DNA from: an uncultured Prevotellaceae bacterium
GTDB lineage: Bacteria > Bacteroidota > Bacteroidia > Bacteroidales > Muribaculaceae
Assembly (NCBI GenBank): GCA_947165675.1
Contig: CAMVBJ010000006.1
Location: 1 to 64,000, forward strand
Length of the DNA stretch: 64,000 nt
Reading direction: 5' to 3'
The position numbers and the translations under genes were made by a program. The stretch's first letter is position 1, and each line of letters opens with the position of its first letter. The notes under the pieces are model-generated. The model saw only the letters and a program-made list of their open reading frames with translations. It was not told the DNA's origin and did not search any database. Below, piece by piece: positions 7,844 through 16,728 of this stretch.

Positions 7844-7905
7844 GCGCCTCAGGAAGGAGACGCCGAGATAGTCTTGCAGCCCTCAAGTAGGCGCAAGACT
7901 TTTTT
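7844..7905 (+). ncRNA. Candidate cis-regulatory leader with terminator (possible riboswitch) before the SMR exporter
   Basis: Hairpin 1 pairs GCGCCTC (7844-7850) with GAGACGC (7857-7863), with one C-A mismatch and loop AGGAAG. Hairpin 2 pairs GTCTTGC (7871-7877) perfectly with GCAAGAC (7893-7899), with a 15-base loop, and is followed at once by TTTTTT: an intrinsic terminator 6 bases before the SMR start codon. CCT in loop 2 could pair with AGG in loop 1. GGCGC (7890-7894) can pair with GCGCC (7844-7848), which would break the terminator. This on/off design and the Gdx-like gene suggest guanidine sensing, but I do not see the conserved ACGR loops of guanidine-II or the core of guanidine-I. 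It may also simply end transcription from the acyltransferase. Confidence 0.45.
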
Positions 7906-7911
7906 CATGTT

Positions 7912-8235
7912 ATGAACTGGTTGATCTTGATTATTGCAGGATTGTGTGAAGTTGGTTTCACTTATTGCCTGGGGCGCGCCCGTGCCGTCAGTGGACTGGA
8001 ATGGTGGGCATGGATGGGCGGTTTCCTGGCATTCACCTTCCTGAGCATGGGATTGCTGGCCCTTGCCACACAGACGCTTCCCCTGGGCACGGCCTATCCC
8101 GTGTGGACCGGCATCGGCGCCGTTGGCACAGTCATCGTTGGCATCGTGTTTTTTCATGAACCCGCGACTTTCTGGCGTCTGTTCTTCATTACAACACTCA
8201 TTTGTTCAATCATCGGACTCAAGTTATTATCATAA
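7912..8235 (+). CDS. Small multidrug resistance exporter, Gdx/SugE (guanidinium) subtype
   Basis: This is a 107-residue inner-membrane protein with four helices, the standard SMR length. Glu13 in AGLCEVG is the central proton/substrate-binding residue of the family. The stretch LPLGTAYPVWTGIGAVGT resembles the Gdx/SugE subtype (guanidinium/H+ antiport) more than EmrE-type drug pumps, which is an inference from motif likeness. The start ATG 7912 falls directly behind the T-run of the leader terminator, so no Shine-Dalgarno site is available. The Nim-like gene starts 2 bases after its stop, so they form one transcription unit. Confidence 0.88.
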   Translation: MNWLILIIAGLCEVGFTYCLGRARAVSGLEWWAWMGGFLAFTFLSMGLLALATQTLPLGTAYPVWTGIGAVGTVIVGIVFFHEPATFWRLFFITTLICSIIGLKLLS

Positions 8236-8237
8236 AT

Positions 8238-8729
8238 ATGGATACTTTCAGACCCATGCGCCGCTCCAGGCAGCAGTTATCCCGTGAAGAGTGTATCGAC
8301 ATCTTGCAGCAGGCCACGTCGGGCGTGCTGGCCGTTATGGGCGACGGCGGTTACCCTTATACGGTTCCCTTGAGCCATGTCTATGCCGACGGTCACCTCT
8401 ATTTTCATTCGGCAATCCAGGGTCACAAGGTGGACGCCATCCGCAACGATTCCCGTTGTTCATTCTGCGTCATCGCCCAGGATGAGGTGCATCCCGAGAC
8501 GTTCACGACCCACTTCAAGAGTGTTGTCGCCTTTGGCCAGATCCATGTCATCGAGGATGATGCCGAGCGGCTGGCGGCACTACGCCGGCTGGGCCTGCGT
8601 CATGCGCCGCACGATCACGCGGGGTTGCAGCGCGAGATTGACAAGGATTTTGCCCGTGTGCTCATGCTGCGTCTTGACATCGAGCACCTCTCGGGCAAGC
8701 AGGCCATCGAGCTGGTCCCGCATCATTAA
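8238..8729 (+). CDS. Pyridoxamine-5'-phosphate-oxidase-like flavoprotein (Nim-type family)
   Basis: The 163-residue protein has an FMN-binding split-barrel fold. Recognisable parts are TSGVLAVMGDGGYPYTVPLSHVY, the barrel strand LYFHSAIQGHKVDAI, CSFCVIAQDEVHPETFTTHFKSVVAFGQI and a C-terminal helix/strand with LMLRLDIEHLSGKQ. This pattern is shared by 5-nitroimidazole reductases (NimA-J) and by many housekeeping flavin-binding proteins of unknown role. Resistance should therefore not be inferred. The frame opens upstream inside the SMR gene, but ATG 8238, two bases after the SMR stop, is the natural start. Confidence 0.85.
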   Translation: MDTFRPMRRSRQQLSREECIDILQQATSGVLAVMGDGGYPYTVPLSHVYADGHLYFHSAIQGHKVDAIRNDSRCSFCVIAQDEVHPETFTTHFKSVVAFGQIHVIEDDAERLAALRRLGLRHAPHDHAGLQREIDKDFARVLMLRLDIEHLSGKQAIELVPHH

Positions 8730-8808
8730 GATTGCATGCCTTTTTTGTGCTGTTTTGTAAAAAATGGATGCACAAGTGACTTATTATAAAAAAGCATAGA
8801 TTTAAGGC

Positions 8809-9174
8809 ATGATGAATCGAGGGGAATTTAATGACACATGGCCCTACGCATGGTTCTTCCTGGAGGGACTGGCGCTTGTCGTGTATTTTATCGTCATTGA
8901 GCTTGTAATCTTTCCTAAGTACCCCAATGTGGGGCATTGGTACTGGATGTTGTGCACAGGGGTGGTTTTGTGTGCAGCTTCGTTGTTAAGGGCAAGTAGA
9001 ATTATGGCTATTTCTCTGATATCCAGGATTATTCTGGTGCTGTACTGCTTTGTGGCGATTGGCGTGGCCTACATGTTGATTGCTGTAGCCAGTCCCACCA
9101 CCGACGCGCTCATTGTCTTGGTCGTCATCTCGCTGGTCAACTTGATTGCAGGTATCTACATCCTGCTGAAATAG
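8809..9174 (+). CDS. Small four-helix membrane protein of unknown function
   Basis: The 121 residues have four hydrophobic segments (about 15-35, 45-60, 66-88, 96-119) joined by very short loops, and a short polar N-terminus (MMNRGEFNDTWPY). I do not recognise the family. It starts 79 bases after the Nim-like gene on the same strand. The spacer has no clear terminator, so it may be a distal member of that transcript. Two ATG codons in a row (8809, 8812) are both possible starts. Codon use looks like that of its neighbours. Confidence 0.6.
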   Translation: MMNRGEFNDTWPYAWFFLEGLALVVYFIVIELVIFPKYPNVGHWYWMLCTGVVLCAASLLRASRIMAISLISRIILVLYCFVAIGVAYMLIAVASPTTDALIVLVVISLVNLIAGIYILLK

Positions 9175-9247
9175 ATGCTGTTGCTTTAATTAAAACGGCA
9201 ACGCCTATGGATATGGATATTCTGTTTCGGACCATCGAAGGCCACTG

Positions 9248-9925
9248 CTACTTGAGCCGGTAGAAGTAGCCCAGCGTCACGGTGACGGTCATCGAGTTGG
9301 AACTGGAAAAGATGTCAGTCTTGTGGTTGGGAAAAACATCAGTCAGCCCGTAGTAGAAGCGTCCCTCAAGCAGCAGTGAGTGCTTGGCATTGAGGTTAAT
9401 TTCCATGCCTGCACCACCACAGATGCCATAGTCAAAGCGGTTCTTTATATCCATCGTCATCTGCTCGATGTGGCGGGTGTCATTGATGAAATACTTCATG
9501 TCGGCAGCATCCTGATAGGCAAAATTGCTCTTGATACCATTGCCCAACATGACATTAATCTCTGGTCCCAGGTTGAAGAACCCTTTTATACGCTGATTCC
9601 CGAAGAAGATGTGGGTCATGATGGGCAATTCAAGATAGGTGAACCGATGGCTGTATTTATAGTCTGATTCCTCGAGGTTCTCCTTCCATCCCCGCTGGGT
9701 CATGTTTAACTCGGCGATGAGCCCGAAGTGCTTTTCCTCAATGTAGCGGAACATCACGCCTGCCGTCATGCCGGGCAGCATGATCTGTTCCACACCAGGG
9801 TTGAAGTTGACGCGCGACAACGACACGCCGCCCTTGCCGCCCACCGATATTTGACCCTCATAGTGGGTCTGTGCGGTAGCCAGCAGGGCTGCTATTGCAG
9901 TCAAGATGAATGCAATGCGTCTCAT
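9248..9925 (-). CDS. Outer-membrane beta-barrel protein (PorT/OmpX-like)
   Basis: The 225-residue protein has a signal peptide (MRRIAFILTAIAALLATAQT). Alternating amphipathic strands follow (GGKGGVSLSRVNFNP, GVMFRYIEEKHFGLIAELNMTQRGW, FTYLELPIMTHIFFG, FFNLGPEINVML, YGICGGAGMEINLNAKHSLLLEGRFYYGL), ending in VTVTLGYFYRLK with an aromatic residue near the C-terminus. This is the layout of the porin/PorT barrel family common in Bacteroidota. Its ATG overlaps the stop of the LysM gene by four bases (ATGA), so the two are translationally coupled. The exact role is unknown. Confidence 0.85.
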   Translation of the reverse strand: MRRIAFILTAIAALLATAQTHYEGQISVGGKGGVSLSRVNFNPGVEQIMLPGMTAGVMFRYIEEKHFGLIAELNMTQRGWKENLEESDYKYSHRFTYLELPIMTHIFFGNQRIKGFFNLGPEINVMLGNGIKSNFAYQDAADMKYFINDTRHIEQMTMDIKNRFDYGICGGAGMEINLNAKHSLLLEGRFYYGLTDVFPNHKTDIFSSSNSMTVTVTLGYFYRLK

Positions 9926-11943
9926 TTTGCCAGGACGGTGATTTGGTGGTCGGGCGAGAAGTGAACGATTTCGATGGCCTGATTGGTGTAGCCGCGCCAG
10001 TTATCGCCACGCTCCCAGCGGAAACTCGTCTGGATGCCCTTGTACATGGGGGTTTCCTCGTCGATGCGACCGTCAACTCCCAGCGACTTGAGTAGGTACA
10101 AGCCCGTGTCAAAGCCATAGATGGCCATGTTGGGGGTTGCCTGCAACGGTTCGCCCTCAAAGTTAGCCTTGTAGGCTGCTTCCAAGTCACGGGAGCGGAA
10201 GCCCTTGGCATTGAAGAAACGAGTAAACATGTAACTGTCAATGTCCTGCATGTCGGTTTGATAATCCTTGAGATAGAGCACGTATTCTGGATAGACAATC
10301 AATGACAGGTCGCAATCAAAACGCTCTTTCTTGACCTCTTTCAATGCCTTTAGGTATCTTTTAGCCAAATTCTTGTCACCCGAAGAGGGAATGAAGACAT
10401 ATTTTGATCCTGGATCCATCAGATTGGAGATGTCATTATAGGATAAATCTCCATTGACGTTGATGGCTTTAGCATTATACTTCTTGCGATCGACGTGAGC
10501 GCAGATGTTCTCGTACATTTCCTTGTCATTGTCATCAGGAGCGACCAGGTAAATTACATGATAACCCTTGAACTGGTCGTCAAACCAATTCATCACATTC
10601 TGCATCATTTCTCCTGTCGGAGTGTTCACTTGGTAAACGTAGGGGTTATCTAAATAATCCTCATTCTTGGTGGTGAAGCAGTTGAGCACGGGAATACTGT
10701 TATTCTTACCGAAGTTGTTGATGCGGGCTAATTGCTGAGGCTCGCTGGGAGCAATGATCATGTTCATCGCTTTAAGTTCCGGTTGTGCTAAAATGCTGTC
10801 AGTGACATTCAGATTGTGCTGGGTGTCATACACTTTGAGATTGATGTGCTTGCTTGCGATGTTAGTCGCACTGTCCAGAGCAAGCAATAAGCCTTTATAA
10901 AAGTCGGTGTAGAGGTAAGCCTGTTTTGGAGGAGCGCTCTTATGCAACTGGAATGGGAGGATCAGGGCGATATTCACTTCATTATCGAGGCGCTTGCCCA
11001 CTAAGTTTTCATAGAGGTCATTGATGCGAGGCTCATAGTAGGCGCGGAGTTCATCAATGGGAATAGTAGCCATCTCTCCAGTTACCCGTTCACTAAAAGG
11101 CTTAGGCACCGTGATGGTTTTACCCTTCTTAGCTTTTTTCATGTTGGGGTTTGCATCCTTGAGCTCCTGCTCGGTGATGCCATTAGCGGCTGCAATTGTA
11201 GCATAAGACTCGCCACGTTGCACTTCATACTTGTAGTTGCGTCGCCCTTGACGTTCATAGATAAAGGGCAAAGCAGAGTTGCTGACAACCTTGATGGTCG
11301 TTCCTGGAGTGTACTCATCAGGCTTCAAACCAGGATTGGCCGTGAGGATGCCCTCAATGGTGCTGTTATATGATTTGGCAATGGAGTAGATGTCCTCACC
11401 AGACTTGATTTCATGGAAAACATTTGTGGCTTCCCTTGGCTGAATCGTTGTGGTATTGGTATTATTGAAGGCATTGACCACTTGCTGGTTGGGGTTGATG
11501 TTGGCAGTTGATGTTGGAATATTCAGTTCCTGACCGGCTTTCAAGCCATTCTCTGTTCCAGGATTGGTGGCAATCAGCTCATCGATTGTGACACCATAAC
11601 GCTTGGCGAGCCCGTAAAGGGTTTCGCCCTGACCAACGACATGAACATTAGCAGTGCTTGGGTGTACAGGCTGGCTGGTTGTTTGATTGGATTTACCATC
11701 AATCGGGAAATAGAGCTTCATTCCATTCTCGATACCATCAGCGGCATTAGGATTGTTCTTGATGATGTAATCCTTGGTAACGCCCAATTTTGCGGCGATG
11801 TCATAAATGCTCTCGTTGGCACTGGCCTCATAATAATAGAATTCATGACCAGCAACCATCGTTTTGGGCAAGTTGGACTGTGCCTGCAACGATGTGGAAG
11901 CAATGGCGGTGATGGCCAATGCAATAATATTTTTAAACTTCAT
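9922..11943 (-). CDS. Secreted LysM-repeat protein with a C-terminal periplasmic-binding-protein-like domain
   Basis: A signal peptide (MKFKNIIALAITAIASTSLQAQ) is followed by four LysM modules, at roughly residues 30-80, 100-147, 170-215 and 230-275. The clearest is HVVGQGETLYGLAKRYGV. LysM modules bind peptidoglycan. After a linker, residues about 310-670 form a two-lobed ABC-type receptor fold (VNIALILPFQLHKSAPP...YTDFYKGLLLALDSA, then YVFIPSSGDKNLAKRYLKALKE). The frame extends 6 bases upstream to TTG, but ATG 11943 gives the proper signal peptide. The fusion suggests a wall-anchored sensor or scaffold. It is coupled to the barrel gene by a four-base overlap. Confidence 0.85.
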   Translation of the reverse strand: MKFKNIIALAITAIASTSLQAQSNLPKTMVAGHEFYYYEASANESIYDIAAKLGVTKDYIIKNNPNAADGIENGMKLYFPIDGKSNQTTSQPVHPSTANVHVVGQGETLYGLAKRYGVTIDELIATNPGTENGLKAGQELNIPTSTANINPNQQVVNAFNNTNTTTIQPREATNVFHEIKSGEDIYSIAKSYNSTIEGILTANPGLKPDEYTPGTTIKVVSNSALPFIYERQGRRNYKYEVQRGESYATIAAANGITEQELKDANPNMKKAKKGKTITVPKPFSERVTGEMATIPIDELRAYYEPRINDLYENLVGKRLDNEVNIALILPFQLHKSAPPKQAYLYTDFYKGLLLALDSATNIASKHINLKVYDTQHNLNVTDSILAQPELKAMNMIIAPSEPQQLARINNFGKNNSIPVLNCFTTKNEDYLDNPYVYQVNTPTGEMMQNVMNWFDDQFKGYHVIYLVAPDDNDKEMYENICAHVDRKKYNAKAINVNGDLSYNDISNLMDPGSKYVFIPSSGDKNLAKRYLKALKEVKKERFDCDLSLIVYPEYVLYLKDYQTDMQDIDSYMFTRFFNAKGFRSRDLEAAYKANFEGEPLQATPNMAIYGFDTGLYLLKSLGVDGRIDEETPMYKGIQTSFRWERGDNWRGYTNQAIEIVHFSPDHQITVLAK

Positions 11944-12016
11944 AATCAATAAGTTGTTTATCCTTGCTTAAAGTAATGGTTTATATAATTGTGCATCCAA
12001 TGCACATAAAACATTG

Positions 12017-12024
12017 CAAATTTA
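12017..12024 (-). promoter_or_regulatory. -7 promoter element of the LysM-barrel operon
   Basis: TAAATTTG on the minus strand fits TAnnTTTG. It predicts a leader of about 65 bases. Confidence 0.4.
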
Positions 12025-12079
12025 ATAATTATTCCCAGAATTCGCACGCAATCGCTACGATTTTTTTAAAAGGAAAATG

Positions 12080-14326
12080 TCAATTGGGGTTAACAACTCG
12101 ATCACCAATAATGGCAGCAAGCTGGTGCCTGACATTATAGAGTGACTGCAAGTGCTCCATGAGTTCAGGTAGCTCATCAGGACTTGCCTTGGCAATTTTG
12201 TTCTTGATGTCATTGATCCTGAGCACAAGCAACGCGTTTTTCCAGTTGTACAGTCGATCGGGGACGAGGCTTATCAATTTGTCTCTTTCTTCGACAATTA
12301 CTGCAAACTGTGTGTGTATCTTGCTCAGTTGCGGTAAGTTATCAGTGGCCAAGTCGCAAGCTAACTGACGCACTTCATCGTCATCGATTGAACAAAGAAT
12401 CCGCTGTAGATATCCGCAACTGAACTCCTGCAGCTCATTCTTGGCCAGCAGGTTAGCCTTAGCTTTTACCGATTTTTCCTTTCTTTCCTGAGCATTGATG
12501 AGTGCGATGCTATCAAGAGCATCGGGATCATCCGCATCACTGCCAGCCATCTCCTTTGTAACATACTGATTGATGCGATCATCAAGTGTAGCATTAAATT
12601 GCTGCAAATCGGTGTAATATGACTGGATGTATCGCTTGGAGATTTCAAAAACCCGGCTGAATAACGGATCACTAAATGTCATCTGATCAAGTGCTAATTC
12701 ATTATTGATGTACTCCAGCACGGTTGTCGGACGCTCAGTGCCGTCATCATACTGTGTCTGAGTCAAGTAGCACATGCCATAATTGACAATAAGCCTGATT
12801 ACTTCTCGCTCCTGAACATAAATATCATTAGTCCCAACCGCTGCACGATGCTGATGCGATACTTGAGTTGGTGCAAGTTGTCTTGACTGAGTCTGATCGA
12901 CCATGTATTCATCTGGTATAGGCGCAGGTTCTATGTCAACAGGTGCAGGCGTGTCCGTAGCATTACGAGCCATTCGTTGATCTCGTGCCCGTTGTTGTTC
13001 ACGCTCTTTATGCCATTGTTCAATAAACTTTCCACGGTAATGCTTAATCTGGCGAAGGATGGTTTGCTCATCCATGTCGAACATATTGCTACACTCCTTG
13101 GCATAGACCATTCGAGCAATTTCATCGGGAATAATGGCAATAGACTTGACGACATCGGTAATGGCAGCGGTACGCTTGATGGGATCGTTCTGGGCATCCT
13201 TAAGGACAATGCTTGACTTGAAGTTGATAAAGTCAATCTCATTCTGCTTGATGTAATCTTCAACTTCAACATAGCTATGGGCGCGGACAAAAGTGTCTGG
13301 ATCGTCTTCAGGAGGTAAAGGCAACACCTTGATGTTCAGACCTTCTTTCAGCAACATATCCACGCCACGAATAGCAGCCTTGACACCGGCGGCATCACCA
13401 TCAAACATCTCGGTTGCATTACTTGTAAACCGGCGGATGGCATGAATGTGCCCTTCGGTCAGAGCTGTTCCCGATGAGGCTATCACATTCTTGAAACCTG
13501 CTTGGTGCATTGATATGACGTCGGCATAACCCTCTACGATAAAACATTTATCCTGCTTACTGATCTCACGTTTGGCCTGATAGAGGCCATAAATGACATC
13601 ACGCTTGTAATAAATAATTGATTCGGGAGAGTTAACATATTTGGCGGTGTCCTTGTCTTTTCTCAACGTCCTGCCTCCAAAGGCGATGACCTTGCCAGCA
13701 AGATTCATAATTGGAAACATTACACGCCCACGGAAACGATCGTGCCCACCGCGATCATCAGGAATGCAAAGCCCAACATCAAACAATAACCTGGGATTAA
13801 ACCCTTGTGCTATAGCTGCTTGATAAAATTCATTAAAACCTTCGCTGGAATATCCTAATCGGAACTCCTTGATTGTAGCGTCATTGAAGCCACGCTCCCT
13901 GAAATAGGATAGACCGATATCCCGCCCGGCTTGTGTGTCATGTAATTGTTGTTCAAAATAAGAGCACGCCCACTCGTTTAACATGAGCATGGATTCGCGT
14001 TCGCTCTGAGCTTGTTTTTCCTCATCGGTGAGCTCCTTTTCCTGAATATCAATATGATACTTACGGGCCAGATATCGTAAAGCTTCAGGATAACTCAATT
14101 GCTCATGCTTCATGATAAAATTTACCGCACTGCCGCCTTCGCCACAGGCAAAGCACTTGCAGATGCCTTTAGCGCGGGACACGTAGAAAGAGGGACGTCT
14201 GTCGTTGTGGAACGGACACAAGCCAATCCAGTTGGCACCACGTCTCTTCAGCGCCACGAAGTCACTCACCACGTCGACGATATCTGCCGTGTCAAGTATC
14301 TGTTGTACAGTGTTGTGATCTATCAT
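12080..14326 (-). CDS. dnaG: DNA primase
   Basis: DnaG makes RNA primers at the replication fork. The N-terminal zinc ribbon has Cys37, His40, Cys58 and Cys61 (LCPFHNDRRPSF...CKCFACGEGG). The RNA-polymerase and TOPRIM core follows, with the acidic residue of CFIVEGYADVISMHQAG near residue 262 and FDGDAAG near 308. The protein is 748 residues against roughly 600-650 in many bacteria. The extra length is in the C-terminal half, with a polar linker rich in Arg/Gln/Pro near residues 440-500 and a long helical tail that would contain the helicase-binding domain. The start is ATG 14326. It lies 26 bases behind the TPR gene and is probably co-transcribed with it. Confidence 0.95.
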   Translation of the reverse strand: MIDHNTVQQILDTADIVDVVSDFVALKRRGANWIGLCPFHNDRRPSFYVSRAKGICKCFACGEGGSAVNFIMKHEQLSYPEALRYLARKYHIDIQEKELTDEEKQAQSERESMLMLNEWACSYFEQQLHDTQAGRDIGLSYFRERGFNDATIKEFRLGYSSEGFNEFYQAAIAQGFNPRLLFDVGLCIPDDRGGHDRFRGRVMFPIMNLAGKVIAFGGRTLRKDKDTAKYVNSPESIIYYKRDVIYGLYQAKREISKQDKCFIVEGYADVISMHQAGFKNVIASSGTALTEGHIHAIRRFTSNATEMFDGDAAGVKAAIRGVDMLLKEGLNIKVLPLPPEDDPDTFVRAHSYVEVEDYIKQNEIDFINFKSSIVLKDAQNDPIKRTAAITDVVKSIAIIPDEIARMVYAKECSNMFDMDEQTILRQIKHYRGKFIEQWHKEREQQRARDQRMARNATDTPAPVDIEPAPIPDEYMVDQTQSRQLAPTQVSHQHRAAVGTNDIYVQEREVIRLIVNYGMCYLTQTQYDDGTERPTTVLEYINNELALDQMTFSDPLFSRVFEISKRYIQSYYTDLQQFNATLDDRINQYVTKEMAGSDADDPDALDSIALINAQERKEKSVKAKANLLAKNELQEFSCGYLQRILCSIDDDEVRQLACDLATDNLPQLSKIHTQFAVIVEERDKLISLVPDRLYNWKNALLVLRINDIKNKIAKASPDELPELMEHLQSLYNVRHQLAAIIGDRVVNPN

Positions 14327-14352
14327 CTCTAAAGCATTGAGTTAATATATTA

Positions 14353-16566
14353 TTAATGAGTGGAGCAGACGGCATCGGGGATAAGAGCTTGATCCACTGT
14401 TGTGATACCGTGAAGCCTCAATTCCATGGCATCGCCCTTAAATGCAGATCGGAATTTCCTGCAATCACCCTCCATGAGATGTAACGATTCCCGATAAGTT
14501 GCAATCGCCTCTTGGGTCTTACCCTGGCAGAGTAATACGTGGCCATGGTTCAACAGATCCTGGGCGGTTGGTTCGTCATCTCTCGCAATACGCTCATAAT
14601 AATCGAGTGCGCGGTCATAATCGCTGAGCAGGAACGAGCACCAAGCGATCGGCCTCCATGCCCGATGCTTAGTATTCTCCATCAAATCGGCCTTAAAGTA
14701 TTGCTGTAACGCTTGTTTGGTCTGGTTTTGTTCAAGTAACACATGACCTATGGTCAGCGTCAAGGAGACATTGTTAGGGCTCAGTGCTTCGGCACGGCGA
14801 TAATAATCAAGTGTTTCCTCTTGATGGCCGAGTGCACGGTGGCAGGCAGCAATATGCCGGACATTCCAAGCGTCATCCTCATGCAATAATTCATATCGCT
14901 TGTAATAGGTCAACGCGTTTTCATAGTCACCAGCATTCTGATAAGCGAAACCGATTTTCTGATAAATATGGTCATCGGTCATTTCCTTCATGCTTTCCAG
15001 CCTGGTAAAACACTTAATGGCGTCGTCATAGAAAGCGTTCTTGAAATATAAGGTTCCTAATAATTCAAGCACATGAGCATTACGAGTCACAGCCGACAAC
15101 GGCAAGCATTCTGTCATATCCAGCCCAGTGTTATCCATCACCGCAATAAATTCCCGTCGGCGAGAAAACAACTTGAAAAACCTGTATAAATCCTGTACAA
15201 ACGAATTAATGATAGTAACCCGCTTGTGACGGTCGTCGGGTAGTTCGGTGTGACGCGCTTCGTTGAGTGCAGCGTCTTGCTCCTCTAATTGTGCCGACAT
15301 CATGGATCGTTGAGACTCGGGCAGGGCTCCAAGTGACAGGCAGAAGGAGTACTTGTCGCTATTGCACAAGTAGGGCGCATGTTGAACGACCTCGGCCAGT
15401 GCCAACTTACCTGCACCCAGGTTCTCTACCACAGCCGAGTGGGCGGGGTAGAAGGGCAGGAACCAGTTGCTCAATGTCTTGAAGAACGGGAATGTCTTCA
15501 GGTGTGAGAAGGTGGCGATAAATACATCACTGCCTTCAATCTGCATGGCGTTGAACTCTTCAATTTTGCGGGTAATACCACTGTTGTCGAGCCATTGCTG
15601 CCATTCAGGATTAGCTTCAATATCACTCAGGTCAATGATTTGAGAATCCTTATCCTTGAGCTTGTCAATGATGTCAGGTCGAACCTTCATGATATTAGGA
15701 ATGAGGTCATTGCGCACTCGATTCTTGATATTCTCGGTATTGCGGGACCGTGCTAACTGCACCTGGATACCCCACACGTCGTGCTTGAATTCTTCTATCT
15801 CATGCAAAGCCTCGATGCGGGAATGAATGGCGCGTGATGAATTAGTCCTTTTCTTGTGGCACAGTAGGGTCATCATCGCACATGTCAAGGCTCTCAACTG
15901 GACTTGAGGCTCTTCGCTCAAGGTGTAGGACTCAAGTAGGAGTAACAGCTTGTTCTCATCGTAGAATTTCATCAGTCCCAAGAACAATGCTGCCACAATC
16001 AGGCATCGCGTGTGAATGGGCAGAATATCGCCACCGATGCACAGCTTGATGGTACCCGCATCATCGGTAGATAAGGGGAATGACGACCACACCTTATTAA
16101 ACAGTTTGGTCTCTAATTCTTCCACTTGGTGCAGCCGTGACAAAATGGCATGACTGTCACGTTGCTGTTCAGGAACCGTTTGCACAAGTGACAGATTCTT
16201 CAACTCCTCACGGTACTCCTCCACAATGCTTATCAGAGATATGTTTGCCAATTCCCGACGTCGCGCATAGAACACTTCAGGACTGCTTGGTTCCATCAGC
16301 CCGATATAGCACTGGTCATTGAGCAGATACAACGATTGCCGAATGTTTAACAGGATGTCATCGCGTTGAGGATCCATCACGCCTTGTTCCAGATACTTGA
16401 GCATGAACGTATAGGACATATTCAATCGCTCGAGTTCATCATTCAGGCCTGCACGTCCCGTCTCGTTGACTAAAGAAGAGATCAGTGCGAAGGCATCCTT
16501 GATTTCGGCACCATCGATGCATTGAGTTGCTTGGCGGTATGAATTCTCTATCTCTTGCTTGGTCAT
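14353..16566 (-). CDS. Tetratricopeptide-repeat protein of unknown function
   Basis: This is a 737-residue cytosolic protein without a signal peptide. The N-terminal two thirds is helical and not recognised. From about residue 480 on there are at least five TPR units, for example LGTLYFKNAFYDDAIKCFTRLESM, IGFAYQNAGDYENALTYYKRYE and HIAACHRALGHQEETLDYYRRAEALSPNN. An upstream in-frame start exists at 16614, but ATG 16566 (MTKQEIENSYRQA) has the better N-terminus and sits about 50 bases behind a -7 box. Its place before dnaG is the only functional hint; a scaffold role is a guess. Confidence 0.75.
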   Translation of the reverse strand: MTKQEIENSYRQATQCIDGAEIKDAFALISSLVNETGRAGLNDELERLNMSYTFMLKYLEQGVMDPQRDDILLNIRQSLYLLNDQCYIGLMEPSSPEVFYARRRELANISLISIVEEYREELKNLSLVQTVPEQQRDSHAILSRLHQVEELETKLFNKVWSSFPLSTDDAGTIKLCIGGDILPIHTRCLIVAALFLGLMKFYDENKLLLLLESYTLSEEPQVQLRALTCAMMTLLCHKKRTNSSRAIHSRIEALHEIEEFKHDVWGIQVQLARSRNTENIKNRVRNDLIPNIMKVRPDIIDKLKDKDSQIIDLSDIEANPEWQQWLDNSGITRKIEEFNAMQIEGSDVFIATFSHLKTFPFFKTLSNWFLPFYPAHSAVVENLGAGKLALAEVVQHAPYLCNSDKYSFCLSLGALPESQRSMMSAQLEEQDAALNEARHTELPDDRHKRVTIINSFVQDLYRFFKLFSRRREFIAVMDNTGLDMTECLPLSAVTRNAHVLELLGTLYFKNAFYDDAIKCFTRLESMKEMTDDHIYQKIGFAYQNAGDYENALTYYKRYELLHEDDAWNVRHIAACHRALGHQEETLDYYRRAEALSPNNVSLTLTIGHVLLEQNQTKQALQQYFKADLMENTKHRAWRPIAWCSFLLSDYDRALDYYERIARDDEPTAQDLLNHGHVLLCQGKTQEAIATYRESLHLMEGDCRKFRSAFKGDAMELRLHGITTVDQALIPDAVCSTH

Positions 16567-16622
16567 AATCTCATTTGTCGTTATGCTTATAAATACAGTA
16601 AGTTGAAACAGCAAATTTCATG

Positions 16623-16630
16623 CAAAAATA
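16623..16630 (-). promoter_or_regulatory. -7 promoter element of the TPR-dnaG unit
   Basis: TATTTTTG on the minus strand matches TAnnTTTG, with a predicted start near 16616. It forms a divergent pair with the element at 16694. Confidence 0.5.
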
Positions 16631-16693
16631 GCAATAAATGGCTTTATAATCGAATTTTCTTATCGATTTATGAGGATTATAGAAAAATTTCCG

Positions 16694-16701
16694 TAATTTT
16701 G
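16694..16701 (+). promoter_or_regulatory. -7 promoter element of the DUF4293-nhaD unit
   Basis: TAATTTTG matches TAnnTTTG. The predicted start near 16708 gives a leader of about 20 bases. Confidence 0.55.
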
Positions 16702-16728
16702 CCGAGAATTTACTAAAATACATTGATT

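Noticed and set aside
8202-8240. Upstream start for the Nim-like gene inside the SMR gene
   Set aside because: The extension reads the SMR 3' end in another frame. ATG 8238 right after the SMR stop gives the family N-terminus.
8238-8729. Nitroimidazole resistance gene (nim)
   Set aside because: The split-barrel family is broad and most members are not resistance determinants. There is no linked insertion sequence or promoter of the kind seen with active nim genes.
12080-14326. DnaG as a phage or plasmid primase because of its length
   Set aside because: The zinc ribbon, TOPRIM core and C-terminal tail are all in chromosomal order. The additional length lies in the linker and tail, and neighbours are housekeeping genes.
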